A DNA stretch of 58,602 nucleotides. It comes from Acidobacteriota bacterium (GTDB lineage Bacteria > Acidobacteriota > Thermoanaerobaculia > Multivoradales > J023). The DNA is taken from assembly GCA_029263355.1 (NCBI GenBank), contig JAJCXQ010000425.1, positions 1-58,602 on the forward strand, written 5' to 3'. The notes beneath the pieces were generated by a model. That model was given only the letters and a program-made list of their open reading frames with translations, ran no database searches and was not told the DNA's origin. This document shows positions 24,110 through 31,844 of the stretch, piece by piece (within the stretch, counting starts at the first letter, position 1; each line of letters opens with the position of its first letter). Position numbers and translations under genes: made by a program.

Positions 24110-25675
24110 ATGAGCAACACTTCCTCAACTCGGAAAGTGATCGTGATCGGCGCCGGTCCTGGGGGGCTCGCGAGCGCCATGTTGTTGGCCAAGGCCGGCT
24201 TTGACGTCACGGTGCTCGAACGGCGCGATTGTGTTGGCGGCCGGACCTCAACCATCGAAGCTGACGGCTTCCGCTTCGACCTTGGGCCAACGTTCTTTCT
24301 GTATCCGCAGATCCTGCGCGAGATCTTTCGCATGTGCGGCCGCTCGCTGTCCCGTGAGGTGGATCTGATCCGGCTCGATCCCAACTACCGGCTGATCTTC
24401 GGCGGTGACGGACAACAGCTCGAAGCTACCTCCGACGTACCGCGCATGCGCCGTGAGATCGCGCGCATCTCGCCGGATGATGCCAACAACCTGGAACGTT
24501 ATCTCGATGACAATCGGCGCAAACTCACCGCTTTCGGACCGGTGCTCTCGTCGGCGTTCAACGGCCTGCGCGATGTGTTGCGTCTGCCTTTTGCTGAGCT
24601 GCTGCCTCTGCTGCGGCCGCTGTCGAGTGTCGACCAAGACCTCGGCCGCTTCTTCTCCGATCCGCGCGTCCGGCTGGCCTTCAGCTTCCAAAGCAAGTAT
24701 CTGGGGATGTCGCCCTTCAACTGCCCCAGCCTGTTCACCATCCTCTCGTTCCTGGAGTATGAACACGGAGTCTTCCATCCGCGCGGTGGTTGCGGCTCTG
24801 TCACCCAGGCCATGGCGCGGGTGGCTCGGGATCTCGGGGTGCGTATCCGTTTGAACGAGCCGGTGCAGCGCATCCTCTTCGAAGGCCAGAAAGCGGTTGC
24901 AGTCAAAACCCCAACCGACGTTTATGGGTGTGATGCCCTGGTGATCAACGCCGACTTCGCCCACGCCATGACTCACTTGGTGCCGGATCGCCTGCGGCGG
25001 CGTTGGACCGACCGCAAGCTAGCCAAGAAGCGCTACTCGTGCTCAACCTACATGATGTACCTGGGACTCGAGGGATCCAGCGACGACCTCGCCCACCACA
25101 CGATCTGGCTGGCCGACGACTACCGCGCCCACCTCGAGGACATCGAGAAGCATCACCGACTCAGTGACGAGCCTTCCTTCTACGTTCACAACCCGGTGGT
25201 CACGGACCCGTCGATGGCGCCGCCCGGGATGACCTCGCTGTACGTGCTGGTGCCGGTGACCCACCAACATCCCAACGTCGACTGGCGCCGCGAGAGCAGC
25301 CAATTTCGCCAGACGGTCCTGCGCCAGCTCGCCCAGGTGGGCTTGGAGGACGTCGACCGCCGGATCCGCTTCGAGAAAGTGGTGACCCCGATGGACTGGG
25401 AGTCGGACCTCCACATCTACCGTGGCGCCACCTTCAACCTCGCCCACTCGCTCGATCAGATGCTCCACCTGCGGCCGCGCAACCGCTTCGAGGATTTGGA
25501 CGGCGTCTATTTGACCGGCGGCGGCACTCACCCGGGGAGCGGCCTGCCGGTGATCTTGGAGTCGGCGCGTATCACCACGCGGCTGATGGCCGAAGACTTC
25601 CGCATCGAACCGGCCTGGGAAGACGTGGCCATGGCGGCGCCGCGGCCGGTGGGAACCTACTCCCGGGTCGCCTGA
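24110..25675 (+). CDS. crtN: Carotenoid desaturase (CrtI/CrtN family)
   Basis: A 521-residue FAD-dependent phytoene/diapophytoene desaturase-type protein. The N-terminal dinucleotide fold (VIVIGAGPGGLASAMLLAKAGFDVTVLERR), GGRTSTIEADGFRFDLGPT, a YPRGGCGSV-like HPRGGCGSVTQAM segment and the C-terminal YLTGGGTHPGSGLPVILESAR are the family hallmarks. With an aldehyde dehydrogenase, a second CrtI-like enzyme, an acyltransferase and a glycosyltransferase behind it, a role in making a C30 (squalene-derived) carotenoid acid is likely, but the C30 versus C40 substrate is not visible in the sequence. GGAGG lies at 24092. It is the first gene of a tightly packed cluster. Confidence 0.88.
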   Translation: MSNTSSTRKVIVIGAGPGGLASAMLLAKAGFDVTVLERRDCVGGRTSTIEADGFRFDLGPTFFLYPQILREIFRMCGRSLSREVDLIRLDPNYRLIFGGDGQQLEATSDVPRMRREIARISPDDANNLERYLDDNRRKLTAFGPVLSSAFNGLRDVLRLPFAELLPLLRPLSSVDQDLGRFFSDPRVRLAFSFQSKYLGMSPFNCPSLFTILSFLEYEHGVFHPRGGCGSVTQAMARVARDLGVRIRLNEPVQRILFEGQKAVAVKTPTDVYGCDALVINADFAHAMTHLVPDRLRRRWTDRKLAKKRYSCSTYMMYLGLEGSSDDLAHHTIWLADDYRAHLEDIEKHHRLSDEPSFYVHNPVVTDPSMAPPGMTSLYVLVPVTHQHPNVDWRRESSQFRQTVLRQLAQVGLEDVDRRIRFEKVVTPMDWESDLHIYRGATFNLAHSLDQMLHLRPRNRFEDLDGVYLTGGGTHPGSGLPVILESARITTRLMAEDFRIEPAWEDVAMAAPRPVGTYSRVA

Positions 25676-25684
25676 GGGTTGAAC

Positions 25685-27196
25685 ATGTCTGCCGCGACAA
25701 CACCACGGACCTTGCCTCCGCGAGAGAGCACGATCAACCTGGATGCCAGCCGCCGGGCTCAGGCCGCGTGGAGCCGGGTGCCGGTTTCTCGACGCCTGCG
25801 GATCATTCGCGATGCCCGGCACCGGATCGCCGAGCAGACGGCAGAGCTCGCCGCGGCGGTGAAGCTGCCGCAGCGGACCTCACGGGCCGAGACCCTGGCC
25901 GCCGAGATCCTGCCCCTGGCCGACGCCTGCCGCTTCCTCGAGCGTGAGGCCGAAACCTTGTTAGCAGTGCGTCGGCTCGGTCGCCGAGGACGCCCCTTTT
26001 GGCTCGGTGGCTCGCAGGTAGAGCTGCACCGTGAGCCGTTTGGCGTGGTGTTGATCGTCGCCCCGAGCAACTATCCCTTGCTGCTGCCGGGAGTGCAGGC
26101 CGCTCAGGCCCTGGTGGCCGGCAACGCGGTGCTGTGGAAGCCGGGCCACGGCGGCGCCGAGGCTGCGGCGGAGCTAGCCCGGCTGTTCTGCGACGCCGGC
26201 CTGCCGGAAAATCTGCTGACGGTGCTTGACGAGACGCCAGCGGCGGCACAGTCGGCGATCAACGCCGGGGTGGACAAGGTGCTGTTGACCGGATCAACGG
26301 AATCCGGCCGAGCGGTGCTTGGCCAACTCGCCGCCTCAGCCACTCCGGCGGTGATGGAGCTCTCGGGTTGTGAAGCGGTGTTCGTCCGCGAGGACGCCGA
26401 CCTTGATCTCGTCGCCCGGGCGCTGCGCTTTGGTCTGACCTTCAATGCCAGTTTCACTTGTATCGCCCCACGCCGGGTCTTCGTCGCCCGCCGTCGGCAC
26501 GAAGAGCTCGAACGTCGCCTCGTCGAGGAGCTCGGCTCGGTGGCGCCGATGCCGGTAGCGCAAGACTCCGCGCTGGAGCTTCTCCGCCTGGCGCGGGCGG
26601 CGCTGGCGGGCGGTGCCCGGCGGGTCTGTGGCACGCTGCCGGAAGACAGGCCTTGGCAAGATTCGCGTCTCGCACCCTTGGTCCTCGCCGACGTCCGGCC
26701 GGAGATGGAGATCTTGCGGGCGGACGTGGCCGCCCCGGTGCTGTCGTTGGTGGCCGTTGACGGCGACGACCAAGCCCTCGAGCTCGCCCGGCGCTGCCGG
26801 TTCGAGCTTGGCGCGACGGTTTTCGGCGAGCCTCGTGGCGCCCGTGCCTTGGCCGAGCGGGTGGCGGCCGGGGTGGTGGTGATCAACGATCTGATTGTTC
26901 CCACCGCCGACCCTCGGGTGCCGTTTGGCGGCCGGAGAGCCAGCGGCTTCGGCATCACCCGCGGCGCCGAGGGGTTGCTGGAGTTGACCCAGGTCAAGGC
27001 GATGATCTTGCGCCGCGGACGTTTCCGCCCTCATTTCGATCCCCCGGACGCCAACCAGGAGAGGCTGCTTTCGGCCTTCGTCCAGGTGGCGCACGGGAAG
27101 TCTATGTACCACCGTTTCCAGGCCGTTCTCGAGATAGCCAGAGCCGTCGTTTCAACCCGGACTCGCATCGCGCCGCCGGGCCGTTCAGAGAGGTGA
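25685..27196 (+). CDS. Aldehyde dehydrogenase, probably carotenoid-specific
   Basis: A 503-residue NAD(P)-dependent aldehyde dehydrogenase. Visible: FGVVLIVAPSNYPLLL, VAGNAVLWKPG, LLTGSTESGRAVL (cofactor loop), the catalytic Glu in VMELSGCEAVFV, and the catalytic Cys in NASFTCIAPRR, plus a C-terminal VPFGGRRASGFG. In staphyloxanthin-type pathways an aldehyde dehydrogenase oxidises the terminal carotenoid aldehyde to the acid that is then glycosylated. Its position between two CrtI/CrtN-like genes makes that role likely. It starts 9 nt after the upstream stop and overlaps the next frame. Confidence 0.86.
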   Translation: MSAATTPRTLPPRESTINLDASRRAQAAWSRVPVSRRLRIIRDARHRIAEQTAELAAAVKLPQRTSRAETLAAEILPLADACRFLEREAETLLAVRRLGRRGRPFWLGGSQVELHREPFGVVLIVAPSNYPLLLPGVQAAQALVAGNAVLWKPGHGGAEAAAELARLFCDAGLPENLLTVLDETPAAAQSAINAGVDKVLLTGSTESGRAVLGQLAASATPAVMELSGCEAVFVREDADLDLVARALRFGLTFNASFTCIAPRRVFVARRRHEELERRLVEELGSVAPMPVAQDSALELLRLARAALAGGARRVCGTLPEDRPWQDSRLAPLVLADVRPEMEILRADVAAPVLSLVAVDGDDQALELARRCRFELGATVFGEPRGARALAERVAAGVVVINDLIVPTADPRVPFGGRRASGFGITRGAEGLLELTQVKAMILRRGRFRPHFDPPDANQERLLSAFVQVAHGKSMYHRFQAVLEIARAVVSTRTRIAPPGRSER

Positions 27197-27201
27197 ACAC
27201 C

Positions 27202-28812
27202 ATGCAGATCAAGACCCTGTCTCGCAACGACTCCCATCCGATAGGCGTGATCGGCGGCGGCCTGGGTGGCCTGGCGGCGGCCTGTACCCTGGCGGCGCGC
27301 GGTCATCGCGTCACTCTGTTCGAGAAGAATCCGTGGCTTGGCGGCAAGGCCGCGGTGCTCGAAGAGGAGGGTTTCCGGTTCGACATGGGGCCAACCATCC
27401 TCACCGTGCCGCGAGTGTTGCGGCGCATCTTTGCGGAGGCGGACCGGGACCTCGAGAGTGAGCTCGATTTGGTGCGGCTCGATCCCCAGTGGCGCTGTTT
27501 CTTCGAAGACGGCGGGGTGCTCGACTTGAAAGAGGACGTCGAAGAGATGGCCAGCGTTCTCGATGGCGCCACCGGTGGCCACGACGGCGCCAGCAACCGT
27601 GATGGCGCCGGCTACCGCGATCTCATCCGCCTGTCGCAGCAGTTGCACGAGATCTCCGAGCGTTTCTTCTTCTGGAAATCGGTGGAGAGCATTCGGGACA
27701 CTCTCGATCTCAGAGGCTCGTTCAATGTCTCGACCCTACTCGACGTGCTGCGTCTGCGTATGGGCCAGACCGTGGCCGGCACCATCCGTCGCCGTATCCG
27801 CGACCCGCGGGTGGCACAGATGCTCGACCATTTCACCCAATATGTTGGCTCCTCGCCGTACCAGTCGCCAGCAGTGTTGTGCGGCATCGCCCACATGCAG
27901 CTCGACGGCGGCGTCTGGTACCCGCGGGGCGGCACCGGCGCGGTGCCGGCGAGCCTCGAGAAGCTGGCGAGGAGCCTCGGGGTCGAGATTCGCACCGGCT
28001 GCGGGGTGAGTCGCATCCTGACCGAAGAGGATCGGGTTGTCGGGGTGGAAACCGAGCACGGAGAGCGTGTGGCGCTGTCCGCAGCGGTCTCCAATATGGA
28101 CTCGGTGCGGACCTACCGGGAGCTCCTCGGTGGCCGTGCGGCGAAGCGTTTTGCCGCCGGGAGATCCTATGCTCCGGCGTGCTCGGGGGTGGTGTTATAC
28201 CTTGGGCTGGACCGCGCCTACGACCACTTGCTGCACCACAACTTCGTTTTCTCCGCCGACCCGAAACAAGAGTTCGAGTACATTTACCGCAAGGGCGAGC
28301 CGGCTCCTGATCCCAGCTGTTATGTGGCGGCGCCGGCGCGGACTGAGCCCGAGGTGGCGCCGCCGGGCGGCGAGGCGCTCTACGTGTTGGTTCACACACC
28401 CTATTTGAGGCCCGGTCATGACTGGTCGCAGATGCTGCCCGCCTACCGCCAGGCGATCCTCGACAAACTCAGCAGCACCGCCGGCCTGGAAGACCTCGAG
28501 CAGCGCATTGTTTTCGAGCAGGTGCTGACCCCGCAGGACATTCATGACCGTTACCACGTGCTCAACGGCGCGATCTACGGCCTCGCCAGCCACGGTCGTT
28601 TCATGGGGGCGTTCAAGCCGGGCAACCGCAGTCGCCACGTCGCCGGGCTCTACCTGGCCGGCGGTTCGGCACATCCCGGGCCGGGAATGCCAATGGTCCT
28701 GATGTCGGGCTGGATCGCCGCCGATTCGCTCGACCAGGACCGGGGCGCGATCGGGAGAAATTCAGAGGCGCAGCAAGTAGAGGCCGGCAGTGAACGATCG
28801 AGAGCGGCCTGA
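27202..28812 (+). CDS. Second CrtI-family enzyme (CrtN/CrtP-like desaturase or terminal oxidase)
   Basis: A 536-residue FAD enzyme with VIGGGLGGLAAACTLAARGH, LGGKAAVLEEEGFRFDMGPT and the end YLAGGSAHPGPGMPMVLMSGW. It is a paralogue of the first desaturase. In C30 clusters the second copy is often the terminal methyl oxidase that feeds the aldehyde dehydrogenase, which would fit the gene order, but it could instead be a desaturase. ATG 27202, with GAGAGG at 8 nt, is preferred to GTG 27193. Residues about 121-139 are a small Asp-Gly-Ala repeat of 18- to 21-bp tandem units. The stop shares a base with the next ATG (TGATG). Confidence 0.86.
   Translation: MQIKTLSRNDSHPIGVIGGGLGGLAAACTLAARGHRVTLFEKNPWLGGKAAVLEEEGFRFDMGPTILTVPRVLRRIFAEADRDLESELDLVRLDPQWRCFFEDGGVLDLKEDVEEMASVLDGATGGHDGASNRDGAGYRDLIRLSQQLHEISERFFFWKSVESIRDTLDLRGSFNVSTLLDVLRLRMGQTVAGTIRRRIRDPRVAQMLDHFTQYVGSSPYQSPAVLCGIAHMQLDGGVWYPRGGTGAVPASLEKLARSLGVEIRTGCGVSRILTEEDRVVGVETEHGERVALSAAVSNMDSVRTYRELLGGRAAKRFAAGRSYAPACSGVVLYLGLDRAYDHLLHHNFVFSADPKQEFEYIYRKGEPAPDPSCYVAAPARTEPEVAPPGGEALYVLVHTPYLRPGHDWSQMLPAYRQAILDKLSSTAGLEDLEQRIVFEQVLTPQDIHDRYHVLNGAIYGLASHGRFMGAFKPGNRSRHVAGLYLAGGSAHPGPGMPMVLMSGWIAADSLDQDRGAIGRNSEAQQVEAGSERSRAA
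27562..27618 (+). repeat. In-frame tandem repeats in the second CrtI-like gene
   Basis: Units at 27562-27582 (21 bp), 27583-27600 and 27601-27618 (18 bp each) all begin GA(T/C)GGCGCC and code DGATGGH, DGASNR, DGAGYR. Confidence 0.8.
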
Positions 28813-29657
28813 TGAGTGTCCGTAAGACGGCGGCGACGGCGACCCCAGCGGCGGCTCCCGACTTCTCGCCGTTCGGCTACCGGCTCTTCGTTCGCTACTT
28901 ACGCAGCTACTTCGCGCGAAACTTCACCGCCGTCAGGACCTCCGGCCTCGGCTCGCCGCCGCTCGAATCACTGCCGCCGCTCAACCCACTGCCGCCGCTC
29001 GACCCACTGCCGCTGATCGTCTACTCCAACCATCCCTCATGGTGGGACCCGATCCACTTTGGGCTCCTGGCCTCCTATCTGCATCCCGAGCTCCGGGTTT
29101 ACGGCCCGATGGACTCTGCGGCGCTCGAGAAGTACCGCTTCTTCAAGAAGCTCGGTGTTTTCGGTGTCGACCGCTCGCGGCGCGGGGCAGCGGCTTTCCT
29201 GCGTACCTCCCTGGCCGCCCTGGCTCAGCCCAGGGCGAGTCTTTGGATGACGGCCGAGGGCCAATTCACCGATCCGCGGCAGCGTCCGGTCCACATCCTT
29301 CCGGGGGTCGCACATCTGGCGCGGCGGCTCGACGCCGGCTGGATCGTGCCGTTGGCGCTCGAGTATCCGTTCTGGAACGAGCGCCGGCCCGAGGCGCTGT
29401 CGCGCTTTGGCCGGCCCATCTGCCTGGCGCGTCAGCCCGTGCGCTCGACCCGCGACTGGACCAGCTTTCTCGAGGAGCGTCTTGTGGAAGCTCTCGAGGC
29501 CCTCGCGAGTGACGCCAGCAGCCGCGATACCGAGCGCTTCGTCACCCTGCAGACGGGTGGTGTGGGGGTCGGCGGCGTCTACGATTTGTGGCGCCGGGGC
29601 AAGGCCCTGATGCAAGGCCGGCATTTCGACGCCGCCCATGGGGATGGTGCGTCGTGA
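28812..29657 (+). CDS. PlsC-type acyltransferase of the carotenoid cluster
   Basis: A 281-residue lysophospholipid-acyltransferase-like protein. The HxxxxD motif is NHPSWWDP, followed by GVDRSRRGAAAFLR, a WMTAEGQFTDPR segment and HILPGVAHLARR with PLALEYPFWNERRPEAL. Staphyloxanthin synthesis ends with acylation of a glucosyl carotenoid; the acyltransferase there is of another type, so a PlsC-type enzyme doing this step is an inference from clustering. About residues 53-68 are 18-bp tandem repeats coding SLPPLN/PLPPLD/PLPL. It overlaps the gene on each side by 1-4 bases. Confidence 0.82.
   Translation: MSVRKTAATATPAAAPDFSPFGYRLFVRYLRSYFARNFTAVRTSGLGSPPLESLPPLNPLPPLDPLPLIVYSNHPSWWDPIHFGLLASYLHPELRVYGPMDSAALEKYRFFKKLGVFGVDRSRRGAAAFLRTSLAALAQPRASLWMTAEGQFTDPRQRPVHILPGVAHLARRLDAGWIVPLALEYPFWNERRPEALSRFGRPICLARQPVRSTRDWTSFLEERLVEALEALASDASSRDTERFVTLQTGGVGVGGVYDLWRRGKALMQGRHFDAAHGDGAS
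28968..29015 (+). repeat. 18-bp in-frame tandem repeats in the acyltransferase gene
   Basis: Units 28968-28985 and 28986-29003, with a partial third to 29015, share CACTGCCGCCGCTC and code (S/P)LPPL(N/D). Confidence 0.85.
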
Positions 29658-30799
29658 TCCTCGAGCTATTGGCGTTGACCGCGTTGGTCCTCGCCGCGAT
29701 CCCGGCCACCTTGGTGGTGATCAACCTGCTGTTTTATCGTGCTCCGCGGATCTATCGGGCTCCGGGGAAGTCTAGAGAGGGGGGGCGTCCGGCGGTCTCG
29801 GTTCTGATTCCGGCGCGCGACGAAGAGCGTTCGATCGGTGCTTGTGTCGAAGCCGCACTGGCGAGCGAGGGTGTCGACCTCGAAGTGGTAGTCATGGACG
29901 ACCACTCGGGTGACGCGACGGCCACCATCGTGCGCGCCCTGGCCGAGCACGATGCACGCTTGCGCCTGGAGACGGCGCCGCCGCTGCCGGCCGGCTGGAA
30001 CGGTAAGCAACACGCCTGTGCAGCGCTGGCGGGGGTCGCGACCCAGCCGCTGCTGGCGTTCGTTGATGCCGATGTGCGTCTAGCGCCGGACGGCCTGCGG
30101 CGGATGGTGGATCAACTCGAGCACCGCAGCGTCGAGCTGGTGAGCGGTATTCCGTGGCAGCAAACCCAAACCCTGGCGGAGAAATTGGTGGTGCCGTTGA
30201 TCCACTTCGTGTTGCTTGGCTTTCTGCCGATGCCGGGCATGCGCTGGTCGAAGCACCCGGCCTTCGCCGCCGGCTGTGGCCAGCTGTTTGTGGCGCGGCG
30301 CCAGGCCTACCGCGCGACGGGCGGTCATGGCGCCATCCGCGGCTCGCGTCACGACGGGATCGCGTTGCCGCGGGTGTTTCGGCGGGCGGGATTCGGTACC
30401 GACCTCGCCGACGCCACTTCCGTCGCCGAATGCCGCATGTACCGCAACGCCCGCGAAGTCTTCGACGGCTTCGCCAAGAACGCAACCGAAGGTATGGCGG
30501 CGCCAGCGGCGATCGGACCTTGGACGCTACTATTGCTCGGCGGTCAGACGCTGCCACCGATTATCCTGGCGGTCGCCGCTGGGGTCGGGTCGCCGCCGAC
30601 GGTAGGTTATGCGGCCGCCGCCATCGTTCTGGCCTTCGGAACCCGACTGCTGTTGACCGCCCGTTTCCGGCAATCATGGTTGGGCGCGGTGCTGCATCCC
30701 CTCGGGGTTTTGTTGGTGGTGGCCATCCAATGGACCGCCTGGTGGCGGGCGCGGCACAGCCTGGTGACCGTCTGGAAGGGTCGCGCCCATGTGCCTTGA
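29654..30799 (+). CDS. crtQ: Family 2 glycosyltransferase (CrtQ-like)
   Basis: A 381-residue membrane-associated glycosyltransferase: one N-terminal membrane helix, then the GT-A domain VSVLIPARDEERSIG, VVVMDDHSGDATATIV, the AFVDADVRL DxD-type motif and the SRHDGIALPRVFRRAG segment, and three or four C-terminal helices. It resembles CrtQ of staphyloxanthin synthesis, which glucosylates diaponeurosporenoate. The start is GTG 29654, overlapping the acyltransferase stop (GTGA); starts further upstream would overlap that gene heavily. A repeat array, not a clear terminator, follows. Confidence 0.85.
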   Translation: MILELLALTALVLAAIPATLVVINLLFYRAPRIYRAPGKSREGGRPAVSVLIPARDEERSIGACVEAALASEGVDLEVVVMDDHSGDATATIVRALAEHDARLRLETAPPLPAGWNGKQHACAALAGVATQPLLAFVDADVRLAPDGLRRMVDQLEHRSVELVSGIPWQQTQTLAEKLVVPLIHFVLLGFLPMPGMRWSKHPAFAAGCGQLFVARRQAYRATGGHGAIRGSRHDGIALPRVFRRAGFGTDLADATSVAECRMYRNAREVFDGFAKNATEGMAAPAAIGPWTLLLLGGQTLPPIILAVAAGVGSPPTVGYAAAAIVLAFGTRLLLTARFRQSWLGAVLHPLGVLLVVAIQWTAWWRARHSLVTVWKGRAHVP

Positions 30800-30824
30800 T
30801 CCCAACTTGGCAGGACGCGAAGAA

Positions 30825-31011
30825 GCCACCTGTTGGGAGCACCGTCGTCTCGCCGGCTCCCGTCCGTTCTGTCCTGCATGCCTGGCCGCCACCTGCTGGG
30901 AGCGCCGGCGTCTCGCCGGCTCCGTTCCGTCCTGCATGCCTGGTCGCCACCTGCTGGGAGCGCCGGCGTCTCGCCGGCTCCGTTCCGTCCTGCATGCCTG
31001 GCAGCCACCTT
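30825..31011 (+). repeat. Array of three 58-63 bp direct repeats with a palindromic core
   Basis: Units begin GCCACCTG at 30825, 30888 and 30946, with a partial fourth at 31004. Units 2 and 3 are almost identical. Each contains GCCGGC-GTCTC-GCCGGC (unit 2: 30904-30920; unit 1 is diverged), an interrupted palindrome, then TCCTGCATGCCTGG. Single copies lie at 19689-19723 and, reversed, at 23793-23827. There are no spacers, so it is not a CRISPR array. It is a dispersed intergenic repeat locally amplified. Confidence 0.9.
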
Positions 31012-31035
31012 CGGTAGGAAAAGTGGTCTGAGAAC

Positions 31036-31476
31036 ATGAAGATTTTATTGCTGGTGACTTCGCTGCTGCTAGGCTTGACGGCAAGCGGCCGCGCCCAAGA
31101 GCCGCCGCCGGCCGGTCTGACGATCGAGATTCGCAATCTTGTGGCTTCCGAGGGTGACGTGTTGATCGCCCTCTTCGACTCGGCCGAAGCCTACGACAAG
31201 CGCACACCAGCGCTACGCTCTGTCGTTTTGCCCGTTGACACGGAAGCTCGCGAGTGGCGCGTCGACGATCTGGCGCCAGGAGAGTATGCGGTGGCTGTGT
31301 ATCAGGACCTGAACGGTAACCGGACCCTCGACAAGGGCAGGCTCGGTATTCCCAAAGAGCCCTACGGTTTCTCGAACGGCGCCCAGGCGGCCTTCGGTCC
31401 ACCGTCTTTCGAAAAGGCCCGCTTCAGCTACGACGGCCACAGCGCGAGCCTCGAGATTCGGCTGAGGCAGCGGTAG
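31036..31476 (+). CDS. Exported DUF2141 protein
   Basis: A 146-residue protein with a cleavable signal (ILLLVTSLLLGLTASGRAQ) and a DUF2141 domain: LTIEIRNLVASEGDVLIALFDSAEAY, the central LAPGEYAVAVYQDLNGNRTLDKGRLGIPKEPYGFSN block and a beta-rich end. Function is unknown. Genes of this family recur beside carotenoid genes in several phyla, and here it follows the cluster on the same strand after the repeat array, so a link to carotenoid export or display is possible but unproven. Confidence 0.85.
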   Translation: MKILLLVTSLLLGLTASGRAQEPPPAGLTIEIRNLVASEGDVLIALFDSAEAYDKRTPALRSVVLPVDTEAREWRVDDLAPGEYAVAVYQDLNGNRTLDKGRLGIPKEPYGFSNGAQAAFGPPSFEKARFSYDGHSASLEIRLRQR

Positions 31477-31553
31477 CCGCCGCCATCGCCAGATCGTGGC
31501 GGCAGACGCGGTATGATGCGTCGGCCCCAAACTCTGCGCGAAAGGACGGCCCG

Positions 31554-31844
31554 ATGAGCACCAGCGACGATCGGTTGCAACGCTACTGGCAGCACAATCT
31601 GCGGTACCTCGCCATTCTGCTGTCGATCTGGTTTGTGGTCTCCTACGGGGCCGGCATCCTATTTGTCGATCAGCTCGACTCGATTCGAGTGTTTGGTTTT
31701 GGTCTCGGCTTCTGGTTTGCGCAGCAGGGCTCAATCTACGTCTTCGTGATCCTGATCCTCGTTTACGTCAAGTTGATGAACCGTCTCGACCGGCGTTTCG
31801 ACGTCGACGAGCCAGCAGACGGTGGACCGGAGCGCGGTCGATGA
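31554..31844 (+). CDS. DUF4212 small subunit of a sodium:solute symporter
   Basis: A 96-residue protein with two membrane helices and the family pattern RYWQHNLRYLAILLSIWFVVSYGAGILFVDQLD followed by GFGLGFWFAQQGSIYVFVILILVYVKLMNRLDR. Members are encoded just upstream of an acetate-permease-like symporter and are thought to act with it. The stop overlaps the symporter ATG by four bases (ATGA), which supports that. Confidence 0.93.
   Translation: MSTSDDRLQRYWQHNLRYLAILLSIWFVVSYGAGILFVDQLDSIRVFGFGLGFWFAQQGSIYVFVILILVYVKLMNRLDRRFDVDEPADGGPERGR

Noticed and set aside
30825..31011. CRISPR-like direct repeats
   Set aside because: Units of 58-63 bp abut without unique spacers and the element is dispersed elsewhere, so it is a plain repeat array.
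30674..31402. A 242-codon minus-strand frame over the repeat array and DUF2141 gene
   Set aside because: It arises from the repeat units and is antisense to a gene with a clear signal peptide and domain.
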